Positions 24,158 to 33,832 of a stretch of 39,881 nucleotides of DNA are shown here, piece by piece (positions within the stretch are counted from its first letter, which is position 1; each line of letters begins with the position of its first letter). The notes beneath the pieces are model-generated. The model saw only the letters and a list, made by a program, of their open reading frames with translations, was not told the DNA's origin and did no database searches. The stretch is taken from positions 1 to 39,881 of the forward strand of contig CACYME010000043.1 in NCBI GenBank assembly GCA_902775475.1. The letters are read 5' to 3'. The translations under genes were made by a program, and so were the position numbers. Source of the DNA: an uncultured Prevotellaceae bacterium (GTDB lineage Bacteria > Bacteroidota > Bacteroidia > Bacteroidales > Bacteroidaceae).

Positions 24158-25240
24158 CAAATACCATCCCAGGGCCACGCAGACGGTCATCAGCACGAGG
24201 TTGATGAGCGAGAGGGGCATGAGGTACTTCCACTCGAGCTTCAGAATCTGGTCGATGCGCAGACGGGGGAACGTCCACTTGATCCACATGAGGAGCCACA
24301 CCACGCCGAGCGTCTTTCCGAAGAACCAGACAATGCCGGGGATGTAGTTCATCACGGTGTCGAAAGCATCCACACCGATATTAATAGGAGCCCATCCGCC
24401 GAGGAACACCATCGTGGCGATACCGGCAATGATGAAGAGGTTAAGGAACTCAGCGAGGTAGAAGAAGCCGAAGCCCATACCCGAATACTCGGTGTGGTGT
24501 CCGGCGGTCAGCTCGCTCTCAGCCTCAGCCATGTCGAAGGGGCCACGGTTGGCCTCGGCATTACCAGCGATGAGGAACGTCACGAAGGCGATGATGGCGG
24601 GAATATGTCCCTTCACGATAAGCCAGTTCCAGGGACCGGTCTGATACTCCACGATACCACTCACCTGCATGGTGCCGGTGAGGATGACGGCGGTGATGAG
24701 GCAGAGGCAGAGCGACATCTCGTAGCTGATTATCTGCACGGCGCCACGCATGGCCGACACCACTGAGTACTTGTTGTTGGATGCCCAACCGGCCAGGAAG
24801 ATGCCCACCACGCCGATGGACGAGATGGCGGTGATGAGGAACAATCCCACGTTGAAGTCGAGGATGCCCATACCGTTGTTCCACGGCAGGAAGCAGAACG
24901 TGCCCACCGAGGCCACAATCACGAGGATAGGAGCGATGGCATAGAGCAGCTTGTCGGCCTTGTCCACGAAGAAGATTTCCTTGATGAGCATCTTCAGCAC
25001 GTCGGCGAAGATCTGCAGCAAGCCCCAGTAGCCCACGCGCATCGGGCCCAGGCGGCACTGGAAGTAGGCACAGACCTTACGCTCCATGAAGATCATCAAG
25101 CATGCAATCAGTGCGTAGGCCGTCAGCACAACGACGCCGACGATGACGCACTCAATCAATATCGACAAGAAGTCTCCCAGCCCCAGCGTCTGGCGCAGAA
25201 GATTGTCGAACCATGTTGTTACAATAGAGAAATCAAACAT
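24155..25240 (-). CDS. nuoH: NADH-quinone oxidoreductase subunit H
   Basis: A 361-residue membrane subunit that, with NuoB and NuoD, forms the quinone-binding chamber. The conserved loop AEAESELTAGHHTEYSG with its glutamates is present, as is MERKVCAYFQCRLGPMRVG near residue 52. It starts 6 bp after nuoCD. Confidence 0.96.
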   Translation of the reverse strand: MFDFSIVTTWFDNLLRQTLGLGDFLSILIECVIVGVVVLTAYALIACLMIFMERKVCAYFQCRLGPMRVGYWGLLQIFADVLKMLIKEIFFVDKADKLLYAIAPILVIVASVGTFCFLPWNNGMGILDFNVGLFLITAISSIGVVGIFLAGWASNNKYSVVSAMRGAVQIISYEMSLCLCLITAVILTGTMQVSGIVEYQTGPWNWLIVKGHIPAIIAFVTFLIAGNAEANRGPFDMAEAESELTAGHHTEYSGMGFGFFYLAEFLNLFIIAGIATMVFLGGWAPINIGVDAFDTVMNYIPGIVWFFGKTLGVVWLLMWIKWTFPRLRIDQILKLEWKYLMPLSLINLVLMTVCVALGWYL

Positions 25241-25246
25241 AATTAA

Positions 25247-26860
25247 TTATCTGTCAATGTCAGGAATTACTACATCAATAGCGGCACACGTGGCAATGAG
25301 GTCGGCAATCTTCTGGCCGCGCAGCATCGGGTCGAAGGCTCCCACGAGCGAGAGGCCCATGGGGCGCATCTTCATGCGGTAGGGGCTCTTGTCGCCGCGA
25401 GAGTCGAGATAGACGCCAAACTCGCCGGCCACACCCTCGACAGCGTAGTACCACTGTCCCTCGGGCACCTTGATGATGGGTTTCTGCTTCACGTAGAAGT
25501 CGCCCTCGGGAATGTTGTCTATCAGCTGCTCGATGATGTTCAGGCTCTGGTACATCTCGTTGATGTGCACCAGGTAGCGACCCATCGAGTCGCAGGTGTC
25601 GGTGGTGCACTGCTCCCACTCCACCTTGTCGTACAGGTCGTAGGGGTGGTTCTTGCGCACGTCGTTCTTCCAGCCCGAGGCACGTCCGGCAGGACCGGTG
25701 ACGGCGTAGCTGATGCAATCTTCGAGCGACATCGGGCCGCAGTTCTCCAGGCGGTTGTGGGTGATGACGTTGTCGCCAAACACATCCATGTATTCCTGAA
25801 TCATCGGGCGCAGATACTTCACAAGGTCCTTCACGTTCTTCACGAAGTTCGGGTCGATGTCGTCCTGCAGTCCGCCGATACGGTAGTAGTTCTGAATGAG
25901 GCGCCCGCCGGTGGTCTCCTCCATCACGTTCAGCACGTGCTCGCGGTCGCGCATGCCATAGAGGAAGGCTGTCAGTGCGCCCAGGTCCTGAGCCACGCAC
26001 GAGGTGAAGAGCAGGTGGCTGTCAAGACGCTGCAGCTCGTCCATGATGGTGCGGATGTACTTGATGCGGTCGGTCAGCTCCACGCCCATGCCTTCCTCAA
26101 TCACTCCGACAAGCGCATGGCGGTGTTGCATGGCTCCCAGGTAGTTAAGTCGGTCAGTTAAAGCAAGCGTTTGGGGATAGGTCATGCCTTCCCACATCTT
26201 CTCGATGCCACGGTGAATGTAGCCGAAGTGGGGATAAATCTTCTTCACCACCTCGCCCTCGAGCACCGTCTGCAGGCGAAGCACGCCGTGGGTGGCGGGA
26301 TGCTGCGGGCCGATGTTGATGACGTAGTCGTCGGTGGTGAAGAGGCGGTTCTGCTTCGACTGCAGGCATCCGTCCTTGTCGATGTAGTACTCCAGGCCGT
26401 AGTCGGGCTCCACGTCATCCTCCAGCGTATAGTCGTCGTTAAACTTCCAGTCCTTGCGGAAGGGATGTCCCTTAAAGTCGGTGCGCAGGAAGAGTCGGCG
26501 CATGTCGGGATGTCCGAGGAAGACGATGCCGTAGAAGTCGTAGACCTCACGCTCCAGCAGGTCGGCCACGCGCCAGATGTGCGAGACGGTGGGAATGTAC
26601 GGAATGAGCTGCCCGTCGGTGTCGCCGGTGCCGTTGGCGGCGCTGCCGTCGCCACATGTCTGCGTCCTGGCCAGCTGCTTCACCGAGCAGCGCTCGTGGG
26701 TCTTGGTGTTCTCCAGGATGTAGATGCAGCCGAGGCCCTCTTCAGCGCCGAAGTCCTCGCCTACGATGGTCACCAGGTAGTCGAAACCCTTCTTTTCCTT
26801 CAAGTTCTGCATTTCCTTAGCGAACTTGTCGAACTCAAATGATAAGAACTCTAATTTCAT
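25247..26860 (-). CDS. nuoCD: NADH-quinone oxidoreductase fused subunits C/D
   Basis: A 537-residue fusion. Residues 1-165 are NuoC, with VYDFYGIVFLGHPDMRRL and FKGHPFRKDW. Residues 185-537 are NuoD, with NIGPQHPATHGVLRL, FGYIHRGIEKMWEG, DRLNYLGAM and QDLGALTAFLYGMRDRE, a quinone-site region derived from [NiFe] hydrogenases. The fusion is found in E. coli and in Bacteroidetes. The start overlaps the nuoB stop by 4 nt, suggesting coupled translation. Confidence 0.96.
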   Translation of the reverse strand: MKLEFLSFEFDKFAKEMQNLKEKKGFDYLVTIVGEDFGAEEGLGCIYILENTKTHERCSVKQLARTQTCGDGSAANGTGDTDGQLIPYIPTVSHIWRVADLLEREVYDFYGIVFLGHPDMRRLFLRTDFKGHPFRKDWKFNDDYTLEDDVEPDYGLEYYIDKDGCLQSKQNRLFTTDDYVINIGPQHPATHGVLRLQTVLEGEVVKKIYPHFGYIHRGIEKMWEGMTYPQTLALTDRLNYLGAMQHRHALVGVIEEGMGVELTDRIKYIRTIMDELQRLDSHLLFTSCVAQDLGALTAFLYGMRDREHVLNVMEETTGGRLIQNYYRIGGLQDDIDPNFVKNVKDLVKYLRPMIQEYMDVFGDNVITHNRLENCGPMSLEDCISYAVTGPAGRASGWKNDVRKNHPYDLYDKVEWEQCTTDTCDSMGRYLVHINEMYQSLNIIEQLIDNIPEGDFYVKQKPIIKVPEGQWYYAVEGVAGEFGVYLDSRGDKSPYRMKMRPMGLSLVGAFDPMLRGQKIADLIATCAAIDVVIPDIDR

Positions 26861-27600
26861 GCCTGTGCCTCCTCCTTTAGGGTATGTTGCGACTCTGTAG
26901 CAACTGTCTTTAACTCGTTAACAAACTCCTGTGGCACGTCGGTGACCACGATAGGCTCACGGCGATGGTCGCCCAGCTTGCTGCGGAACGTCAGTTCCTC
27001 GTTCGAGACGCCCAGCTCGCGCTCCTCAGCGGTCTGCTTGTGGTTGGCGCCACCGAAGAACTTCTCAATCTTCACCTTGCGCTGCAGCTGCATCATGCCA
27101 TAGAGGATGGCTTCGGGACGCGGGGGACAGCCGGGGATGAACACGTCGACGGGCACGATTTCCTCGATGCCCTTCACCACGTGGTAGCTCGACTTGAAGG
27201 GGCCGCCGCTGATGGCGCAGCCACCCACGGCCACCACATACTTCGGCTCGGCCATCTGGTCGTAGAGACGCTTCAGGGCCGGAGCCATCTTGTGGGTGAT
27301 GGTGCCGGCGCACATGATGAGGTCGGCCTGACGGGGGGAGTTACGCGTGACCTCGAAACCGAAGCGGGCAAAGTCGTAGCGGGCGCAGCCACAGGCCATG
27401 AACTCGATGCCGCAGCACGACGTGGCGAAGGTCAGCGACCACAGCGAGTTTGAGCGGCCCCAGTTGATGAGGCGGTCGAGCGAACCGGTGATGACGTTCA
27501 CGCCACCCTCATGCAGCTCGTCGACAATCTTCTCCAGCGACTCGTTGTCGTTCCATTCCTCGTAGGGAATGCTCTTGATCTTTGGCTTCTTTACTTCCAT
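26857..27600 (-). CDS. nuoB: NADH-quinone oxidoreductase subunit B
   Basis: A 247-residue subunit carrying cluster N2, which passes electrons to quinone. Ligands are Cys62-Cys63 in TSCCGIEF, Cys128 in VGGCAISGG and Cys158 in PGCPPRPEA. The ATG at 27600 is chosen because it overlaps the nuoA stop by 10 nt; the frame is open to 27711 inside nuoA. The C-terminal tail (about residues 180-247) is long and charged, and part of it (about 233-239) is encoded by a dispersed 19-bp palindrome also found in uvrA. Confidence 0.95.
   Translation of the reverse strand: MEVKKPKIKSIPYEEWNDNESLEKIVDELHEGGVNVITGSLDRLINWGRSNSLWSLTFATSCCGIEFMACGCARYDFARFGFEVTRNSPRQADLIMCAGTITHKMAPALKRLYDQMAEPKYVVAVGGCAISGGPFKSSYHVVKGIEEIVPVDVFIPGCPPRPEAILYGMMQLQRKVKIEKFFGGANHKQTAEERELGVSNEELTFRSKLGDHRREPIVVTDVPQEFVNELKTVATESQHTLKEEAQA
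26886..26904. repeat. 19-bp palindromic repeat inside nuoB (decayed copy)
   Basis: GTTGCGACTCTGTAGCAAC, with a preceding GTAT. It differs from the perfect palindrome in uvrA (38559-38577) at two positions in the right arm. It lies 26 nt inside the 3' end of nuoB. Confidence 0.7.
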
Positions 27601-27941
27601 TCCAGTGCTCCTTTCCGCCAGGCATAGGCCAGGCCAAATACTAATACTAACAGGAAGAAGCCGATGCTGAGCAATGCTGCTGCACCGAACTGCTTCACTA
27701 CCACTGCCCATGGATACAGAAACACCGTTTCTACATCAAACATGAGGAAAAGGATGGCGAACAGGTAGTAGCCCACATGAATAGGAATCCACGAGGAGCC
27801 GCGCGTCGGAATACCGCTCTCATACGGCTCTCCTTTCACCTTTGCATACGAGCGCGGACCAATGAGCTTAGCAATAATGTAAGCCGCCGCCACCAGTGTA
27901 ATTCCCGTCACGATGACGGTAACTAACAAAGTGAAATTCAT
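27591..27941 (-). CDS. nuoA: NADH-quinone oxidoreductase subunit A
   Basis: A 116-residue membrane subunit with three helices. The conserved loop PYESGIPTRGS and the second-helix start YYLFAILFLMFDVETVF with its acidic residues are clear. It is the first gene of the operon. The start at 27941 gives the family N-terminus; the open frame continues upstream to 28061 across the promoter. Confidence 0.94.
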   Translation of the reverse strand: MNFTLLVTVIVTGITLVAAAYIIAKLIGPRSYAKVKGEPYESGIPTRGSSWIPIHVGYYLFAILFLMFDVETVFLYPWAVVVKQFGAAALLSIGFFLLVLVFGLAYAWRKGALEWK

Positions 27942-27987
27942 AAAATATATAAATGTTATAACAAATTTGTTTTCTCGAATTTGCCTG

Positions 27988-27995
27988 CAAAGGTA
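27988..27995 (-). promoter_or_regulatory. -7 box of the nuo operon promoter
   Basis: Reads TACCTTTG on the minus strand, identical to the rlmN box. The best upstream TTTG (28012-28015) is only 16 nt away, in a run of TTTG-like repeats (GTTTGTTTGC), so the exact -33 element is unsure. The leader is about 45 nt and AT-rich. Confidence 0.65.
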
Positions 27996-28015
27996 CAAAA
28001 TTATTTGCAAACAAA

Positions 28016-28354
28016 CGACATAATTATGAAAAAAAGGGTGCTGTTCACACGAAAAAGACAATGTTTTATTTCTGTTTCACAATCCTGCTACGTCCACGTC
28101 GCTTCTTTTTTGTTAATTTCGCACCTCTTCGGCAATGAAAAAAAGGCAGGAAAGAGAGCCTGCTGAGTGTTCAAAATTTCCAGTAAAGAAGGTTCACGAT
28201 TGAGACGCATTTTAGCGTGAAAAATGGGCGTTTTGGGCCGTCGAGGTCAGGTGACTACAGCAGAAAAAGGGGTCGGAAAGGTCCAAAATGGCACACAAAG
28301 GGTGGTTTTGTGCAGCTTTTTTCGCGTTTTTTTTGCCTTCTTCCTCGCATTTTT
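28016..28354. other. Intergenic region between nuoA and repeat copy B
   Basis: No gene is supported. A short hairpin (GCAGG ... CCTGC, about 28145-28162) is the only structure seen. The sequence is AT-rich with T runs near 28320-28335. Confidence 0.5.
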
Positions 28355-28574
28355 AAGCACGCCAAATTTTCAAAAGTCAACGCCTTTTGAAAATTTGGCG
28401 TTGACTTTTGAAAGCGAAAAAGCCCCAAATTTTGGCGAATTAAGCATAACCTCCTGCTAATTAACCATTTAGCAAACCCTCTCAAAACTCGCTTATTTTC
28501 GGCCAAAATTTTTCTCGCGCAGAATTTTCAAAAATTTGAGGGGGTCGAATGTTCAATTTTTCCTTAAAATTAAC
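28355..28574 (+). repeat. Dispersed ~220-bp AT-rich repeat, copy B
   Basis: Starts AAGCACGCCAAATTTTCAA and ends near AAAATTAAC. The arms GTCAACGCC (28376-28384) and GGCGTTGAC (28397-28405) are perfect. A second, overlapping palindrome CGCCAAATTTTCAAAAG / CTTTTGAAAATTTGGCG makes two alternative hairpins. The distal block with TTTCTCGCGCAGAATTTTCA matches copy A. It lies about 140 bp upstream of clpC, so it is part of that gene's control region. Confidence 0.8.
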
Positions 28575-28712
28575 TTTCCTTAGTATTTTCAAGGAACGGA
28601 TACGCCCACTCGGCCTATGGTTAAAGGCATCCCCTCGAAAATGTTTGGCACAGCTTTTGCTGGTATATACGGTGAGACAAAAAAAGGTAAAAAGCAAGAC
28701 AACAACAAACAG

Positions 28713-31286
28713 ATGACAAGTCAGTTTTCACCCAAGGTTTCCGAAGTCCTCTCCTTCTCACGCGAGGAAGCAGCACGCCTGGCCTCAAGCTCCGTTGGGC
28801 CTGAGCATCTGCTGCTGGGACTGCTGCGGATGCAGGACGGCCCCGTCATCGACGTGTTCCGCCGCCTGCGGCTGAACATTCCACAGCTGAAGTACGACCT
28901 GGAACAGAAAGTGCGACAAGATGACATCACGCAGCCCATCAACACCCGCGAGCTGGTGCTCAACGAGCGGGCGTCGAACATCCTGAAACTGGCCGTCCTC
29001 GAAGCTCGCATACAGCGCCAGCAGCGTGTCGACGAACAGCACCTGCTGCTGGCCATCCTGCACGACCAAGTGAACAACGGAGCCAAACAAATACTGGAAC
29101 AAAACGACATGAACTACGACGACGTACTCAGCCTGCTCAAGGCTCAGCAATCGCCCATCAGCGGCATCAGCCTCCCCGACGAGGACGAAGAAGACTACGA
29201 AGAGGCCTCTTCGTCAGAGAACAGCGCATCGAACGGCGCTTCTGCCTCGAAGACGCAAACCGCTCAGAAGCAGAAGAGTAAGACTCCTGTGCTCGACAAT
29301 TTCTCCACCGACCTCACCGCTGCCGCCGTGGAGGGGAAGCTCGACCCCATCGTGGGCCGCGAGCGCGAGATACAGCGCGTGCTCGAAATACTGGGCCGCC
29401 GCAAGAAGAACAACCCCATCCTCATCGGCGAGCCAGGCGTCGGCAAGAGCGCCATCGTCGAGGGGCTGGCACAGCTCATCGCCCAGCGCAAGTGTTCGCC
29501 CATGTTCTTCAACAAGCGCCTCGTCAGCCTCGACATGACGGGCATTGTGGCCGGAACGAAATACCGCGGACAGTTCGAGGAGCGCATCAAGGCGCTGCTG
29601 AAGGAGCTGGAGCAGAACCAGGACATCATCGTCTTCATCGACGAAATTCACACCATCATCGGCGCTGGCGGCTCGGCCGGGGCGATGGATGCGGCCAACA
29701 TCATGAAGCCCGCACTGGCACGCGGCACCATCCAGTGCATCGGTGCCACCACGCTCGACGAATACCGCAACAGCATCGAGAAGGACGGTGCCCTGGAGCG
29801 CCGCTTCCAGAAGGTGCTCGTGGAGCCCACCACGGCCGAGGAGACGCTGCACATCCTGCACAACATCAAGGAGCGCTATGAGCGCCACCACCACGTGGAG
29901 TTCACCGACGACGCCATCTTGGCATGTGTCAAATTGACAGAGCGCTACATCGCCGACCGTGCCTTCCCCGACAAGGCTATCGATGCCATGGACGAGACCG
30001 GCTCGCGCGTACATTTAAAGAATGGTACCATCCCGCCCGAGATTACCGAGAAGGAAAAGGAACTGGAGCGCGTGAAAGACCGCAAGCAGGCCGCCGTTCG
30101 CGGACAGAACTTCGAGCTGGCCGCCAGCTACCGCGACCGCCAGACGGAGCTGGAAGCCGAGCTGGCAGCACTGACAGAGCAGTGGCAGAGCGGCAGCAAC
30201 GACGACCGCCAGACGGTGACCGACGAGGAGGTGGCCAGCGTGGTGTCGATGATGACGGGCGTGCCCGTGCAGCGCATGGCCGAGAGCGAGGGCATCCGCC
30301 TGAAGGGCATGGCCAGCGAGCTGAAGCAGGCCGTCATCGCCCAGGACAAGGCCATCGACAAGATGGTGCGCGCCATCCAGCGCAACCGCGTGGGCCTGAA
30401 AGACCCCAACCACCCCATCGGTGCCTTCATGTTCCTCGGCCCCACCGGCGTGGGCAAGACCTATCTGGCCAAAAAGCTGGCCGAGTTCATGTTCGGCTCG
30501 CCCGATGCCCTCATCCGCGTGGACATGTCGGAGTACACCGAGTCGTTCAACGTCAGCCGCCTCATCGGTGCCCCTCCGGGCTACGTGGGCTATGAGGAGG
30601 GCGGACAGCTCACCGAGCGCGTGCGCCGCAAGCCCTACTCCATCGTCCTGCTCGACGAGATTGAGAAGGCCCACGGCAACGTCTTCAACCTGCTGCTGCA
30701 AGTGCTCGACGAGGGTCGGCTGACCGACGGCAATGGCCGCTTCGTCGACTTCCGCAACACGGTCATCATCATGACCTCCAACGCCGGCACGCGCCAGCTG
30801 AAGGACTTCGGACGTGGCTTAGGCTTCACCGCCGGCAGCGTGGGCCTGGCCATGAACGAGCAAGACCGCGAGCATGCCCGCAGCATCGTGCAGAAGGCGC
30901 TCTCGAAGCAGTTCTCGCCCGAGTTCCTCAACCGTCTCGACGAGATTATCACCTTCGACCAGCTCGACCTCGAAGCCATCAAGAAGATTGTGAACGTGGA
31001 GCTGAAGCCGCTGCTGAAGCGCATCGGCGACCTCGGCTACCAGGTGGAGCTCACCACCGCCGCCAAGGAGTTTGTGGCATCAAAGGGCTACGACGTGCAG
31101 TTTGGCGCCCGCCCGCTGAAACGCGCCCTGCAGAACTACGTCGAGGACGGCATCTGCGAGCTCATCATCAACGAGGAGATGCCTGCGGGAAGCATCGTCC
31201 GCATCGACAAGCATCCAGAGAAAGAGGAACTGACGTTCACTCACGAAGTCGCCGCAGCCGAAGCACCAGCGGAAGATGGTCGCTGA
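28713..31286 (+). CDS. clpC: ATP-dependent Clp protease ATP-binding subunit ClpC
   Basis: An 857-residue HSP100 unfoldase that feeds substrates to ClpP or disaggregates proteins. Domains: Clp_N double repeat (1-145), acidic linker (about 160-200), AAA1 with Walker A GEPGVGKS (239-246) and Walker B FIDEIH, a UVR-type coiled segment (about 450-485), AAA2 with Walker A GPTGVGKT (576-583) and GYVGYEEGG, and the D2-small domain. The short middle region with UVR marks ClpC, not ClpB. The start [13 protein letters not shown] at 28713 matches the family; the frame opens at 28617 but the extra 32 residues look non-coding. Its 3' end overlaps the convergent gene by 50 bp. Confidence 0.93.
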   Translation: MTSQFSPKVSEVLSFSREEAARLASSSVGPEHLLLGLLRMQDGPVIDVFRRLRLNIPQLKYDLEQKVRQDDITQPINTRELVLNERASNILKLAVLEARIQRQQRVDEQHLLLAILHDQVNNGAKQILEQNDMNYDDVLSLLKAQQSPISGISLPDEDEEDYEEASSSENSASNGASASKTQTAQKQKSKTPVLDNFSTDLTAAAVEGKLDPIVGREREIQRVLEILGRRKKNNPILIGEPGVGKSAIVEGLAQLIAQRKCSPMFFNKRLVSLDMTGIVAGTKYRGQFEERIKALLKELEQNQDIIVFIDEIHTIIGAGGSAGAMDAANIMKPALARGTIQCIGATTLDEYRNSIEKDGALERRFQKVLVEPTTAEETLHILHNIKERYERHHHVEFTDDAILACVKLTERYIADRAFPDKAIDAMDETGSRVHLKNGTIPPEITEKEKELERVKDRKQAAVRGQNFELAASYRDRQTELEAELAALTEQWQSGSNDDRQTVTDEEVASVVSMMTGVPVQRMAESEGIRLKGMASELKQAVIAQDKAIDKMVRAIQRNRVGLKDPNHPIGAFMFLGPTGVGKTYLAKKLAEFMFGSPDALIRVDMSEYTESFNVSRLIGAPPGYVGYEEGGQLTERVRRKPYSIVLLDEIEKAHGNVFNLLLQVLDEGRLTDGNGRFVDFRNTVIIMTSNAGTRQLKDFGRGLGFTAGSVGLAMNEQDREHARSIVQKALSKQFSPEFLNRLDEIITFDQLDLEAIKKIVNVELKPLLKRIGDLGYQVELTTAAKEFVASKGYDVQFGARPLKRALQNYVEDGICELIINEEMPAGSIVRIDKHPEKEELTFTHEVAAAEAPAEDGR

Positions 31287-32274
31287 AGCCTTCACGCTGA
31301 TAGCGGAAGCCCTGGAACGTGCGCCTCGGACGCCAGCCACCATAGGTGGGCTCGGCCTCCAACAGGAACGGGGCATCGTTGACGTAGATGCTGTCAACAA
31401 CGGCTGACAAGCTGCGGCTCAGCAGGATGTGGTCGAGCGAATGCCACTCCCCGCGGTAGCGATAAGTGCCCTTGGCACGCCCCTGACGTCCCTGCGCATG
31501 GGCAGAGACATTGACAAGCCCTTCGCCTGCAAGCAACAGCAGCGAGGGGCTTTCTTCGTAGTCGTTGAAGTCGCCAGCCACGATGATCTGTTGCCCAGCC
31601 AGCTGGCGAATGGCAGGACAGAGCACGCTCATCACCTGATGGCGGTGGGCACGTGTTTCCAGTTCACCGCCATAGCGGCTGGGGGCATGCACCACGAAGA
31701 CGTGGAGCGTGTCGCCTGCCAGCGTCTCGCCCTGCACGTAGAGGATGTCGCGCGTGGGGCGCATCTCTTTTAGGGGTGGCACGCTGATGTAGTCGTAGCA
31801 GAAGGGGCGGAAGGTGGCAGGCTGATAGAGAAGTGCCACATCAAGGCCACGGACGTCGGGCGAGCAGGTCATCAGATACTCGTAGCCTGCCCCACGCAGC
31901 AGCGAGCGCCGCGTCAGGTCGCGCAGCACGGTGTCGTTTTCCACTTCCACCAATGCCACCAGGTCGGGAAGACGCTCGGAGCACGACAGCAGTTCCTGGC
32001 CAACGTGGTTCAGCTTGCGCCAATAGCGGCTGCGCGACCAGCGGCGGGTGCCGTCGGGCGTGAACTCCTGGTCCTCCTTGCCCTCGTCGTGCTGGCAGTC
32101 GAACAGGTTCTCGCAGTTCAGCTCCACAAAGGTGAAGGTCTGCGCCCCTGCTGGGCTGAATGAGAAATGGAAAATGAGAAGTGACAGCACAAAAACAATA
32201 AATGATAAATGGCGCGCCTCAGCTCCCCTCTCCATGCCTGGGAACTGCCTGCGCAGCCATTTATCATTCTGCAT
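31237..32274 (-). CDS. Endonuclease/exonuclease/phosphatase-family protein, exported
   Basis: A protein of about 345 residues with an N-terminal hydrophobic segment (LSFIVFVLSLLIFHFSF, ending near AGAQ) and the EEP fold. Catalytic motifs are visible: LNCENLFD, VALVEVEN (metal Glu), HAPSR, GDFND, SLDHILLS and FSDHLPL (catalytic Asp-His). Substrates in this superfamily include nucleic acids, phospholipids and inositol phosphates, so the exact reaction is open; export suggests a periplasmic or envelope substrate or nutrient DNA. An ATG at 32235 would give a shorter signal sequence. It is 20 nt after the POT gene and its stop lies inside clpC. Confidence 0.82.
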   Translation of the reverse strand: MQNDKWLRRQFPGMERGAEARHLSFIVFVLSLLIFHFSFSPAGAQTFTFVELNCENLFDCQHDEGKEDQEFTPDGTRRWSRSRYWRKLNHVGQELLSCSERLPDLVALVEVENDTVLRDLTRRSLLRGAGYEYLMTCSPDVRGLDVALLYQPATFRPFCYDYISVPPLKEMRPTRDILYVQGETLAGDTLHVFVVHAPSRYGGELETRAHRHQVMSVLCPAIRQLAGQQIIVAGDFNDYEESPSLLLLAGEGLVNVSAHAQGRQGRAKGTYRYRGEWHSLDHILLSRSLSAVVDSIYVNDAPFLLEAEPTYGGWRPRRTFQGFRYQREGFSDHLPLVLRLRRLRE

Positions 32275-32294
32275 GATTATTACCAATTACAGAT

Positions 32295-33830
32295 TCAGCA
32301 GACCTTTTCCAGACGTTTCATCATGGCAAACATGAAGACGGCAGCTATCAGGCAGACGGCCAGGAACACGCCCCAACACACCCAGAGGGGAACAGCTCCC
32401 CACAGCAAGCCACCAACCACGACGAGCTGGTTGCCAATGGCGGTGGCAACGAACCAGCCACCCATCATCATGCCTTTGTACTTTGGAGGAGCCACCTTCG
32501 ACACGAACGAGATGCCCATAGGCGAGAGCAACAGCTCGCCGAAGGTCAGGATGAGATAGGTTCCGATGAGCAGGTTGGGCGTCACGTCGGCCACATGCTG
32601 AGCCACGGGCTCGCCATTCACCAGTTCCGTCTGCGGCATGGGTAGGCCGAAGGAGAAGAAGGCCATGAGGGCGTAGGCAGCAGCAGCCACAATCATGCCA
32701 TAGGCAATCTTGCGCGGTGCCGACGGCTCCTTACCCTTGGCTGCCAACGTGCCGAAGATGGCCATAGAAACAGGTGTCAATGCCACCACATAGAAAGGAT
32801 TGAACTGCTGGAAGATGGGAGCGGTGATGCCCAGCTCGCCCTGCAGCTGATTGTACTTCCACACCAGAATGGCCACCGCAGCCACAATGATGGCTGCGGC
32901 TATGCCACGGCCTTTAGAAGTCTTGCTCTGGAAAAGGGCAAAGCCTGCATAGACAATGAAGATGATGAGCACCAGGTTCCACACGTCAAATGCCATGCTC
33001 TGGACACCGCTCACAGTGTGATTGGTGAACTCATCGGCAAAGTAGGTCAGGGAAAGGCCGTTCTGATGGAAGGCCATCCAGAAGAAGATGACCACAGCAA
33101 AGACAAGGCAGAGAGCCACGATGCGCTGCTTCGTCTCCTCCTTTGTCAGCTCCGGCTCATTGCTGGCCACAGCCTGGGCCTTGCCAGCTTTCTTCTTTCC
33201 GCCCTCAGTATGACGGAAAGTGGAGCGAAAGAGATAGTAGATGGCTATGGAGAGCACCAGCGAAGCACACGCCACAGCAAAAGAGAAGTGGTAGGCATCG
33301 TTGGAAGAATAGCCCAGCGATGTCTCGGCCCATTCCTTAATCTTGATGGCAGCAGTGGGTGCAAAAAGGGCACCGATGTTGATGGCCATATAGAAAATGG
33401 AGAAGCCAGAGTCGCGCTTGTCGGCATATTTCGGGTCGTTGTAAAGGTCGCCCACCATCACCTGTAGGTTGCCCTTGAACAAGCCTGTGCCAAAGCCGAT
33501 GAGCAGCAGGGCAAGCAGCATCACTATGAGCGCCGTGGTGTCGCCACCGAGGGGAACCGACAGCAGCAGATAGCCGGCAAACATGATGATGATGCCAGTG
33601 GTGACCATGCGGCCAAAGCCGAACTTGTCGGCCAACATACCTCCGAACAGGGGGAAGAAATAGACGAACATGAGGAACGAGCTATAGATAGTGCCTGCCA
33701 TACCAGCCGACAGTCCATAGTTGGCTCTCAAAAACAATGCAAATACGGCAAGCATGGTGTAGTAACCGAATCGCTCGCCAGTGTTGGCCAGTGCCAACGC
33801 AAAAAGTCCTTTTGGTTGTCCTTCAAACAT
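32295..33830 (-). CDS. Proton-dependent oligopeptide transporter (POT/PTR family)
   Basis: A 511-residue inner-membrane transporter of the MFS POT family, importing di- and tripeptides with protons. The signature of helix 1 is ANTGERFGYYTML: ERFxYY is kept, but the first Glu of ExxERFxYY is Asn. FKGNLQVMVGDLY (helix 4 region) and the FSIFYMAINIGALFAP segment (PTR2 signature) are also clear. A long cytoplasmic loop (about residues 210-235) is Lys-rich. It starts 2 nt after the beta-barrel gene, so it is in the same operon. Confidence 0.9.
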   Translation of the reverse strand: MFEGQPKGLFALALANTGERFGYYTMLAVFALFLRANYGLSAGMAGTIYSSFLMFVYFFPLFGGMLADKFGFGRMVTTGIIIMFAGYLLLSVPLGGDTTALIVMLLALLLIGFGTGLFKGNLQVMVGDLYNDPKYADKRDSGFSIFYMAINIGALFAPTAAIKIKEWAETSLGYSSNDAYHFSFAVACASLVLSIAIYYLFRSTFRHTEGGKKKAGKAQAVASNEPELTKEETKQRIVALCLVFAVVIFFWMAFHQNGLSLTYFADEFTNHTVSGVQSMAFDVWNLVLIIFIVYAGFALFQSKTSKGRGIAAAIIVAAVAILVWKYNQLQGELGITAPIFQQFNPFYVVALTPVSMAIFGTLAAKGKEPSAPRKIAYGMIVAAAAYALMAFFSFGLPMPQTELVNGEPVAQHVADVTPNLLIGTYLILTFGELLLSPMGISFVSKVAPPKYKGMMMGGWFVATAIGNQLVVVGGLLWGAVPLWVCWGVFLAVCLIAAVFMFAMMKRLEKVC

Positions 33831-33832
33831 AG

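Noticed and set aside
28617-28712. Upstream extension of clpC
   Set aside because: The extra 32 residues do not resemble the Clp_N start, and the segment probably belongs to the promoter region.
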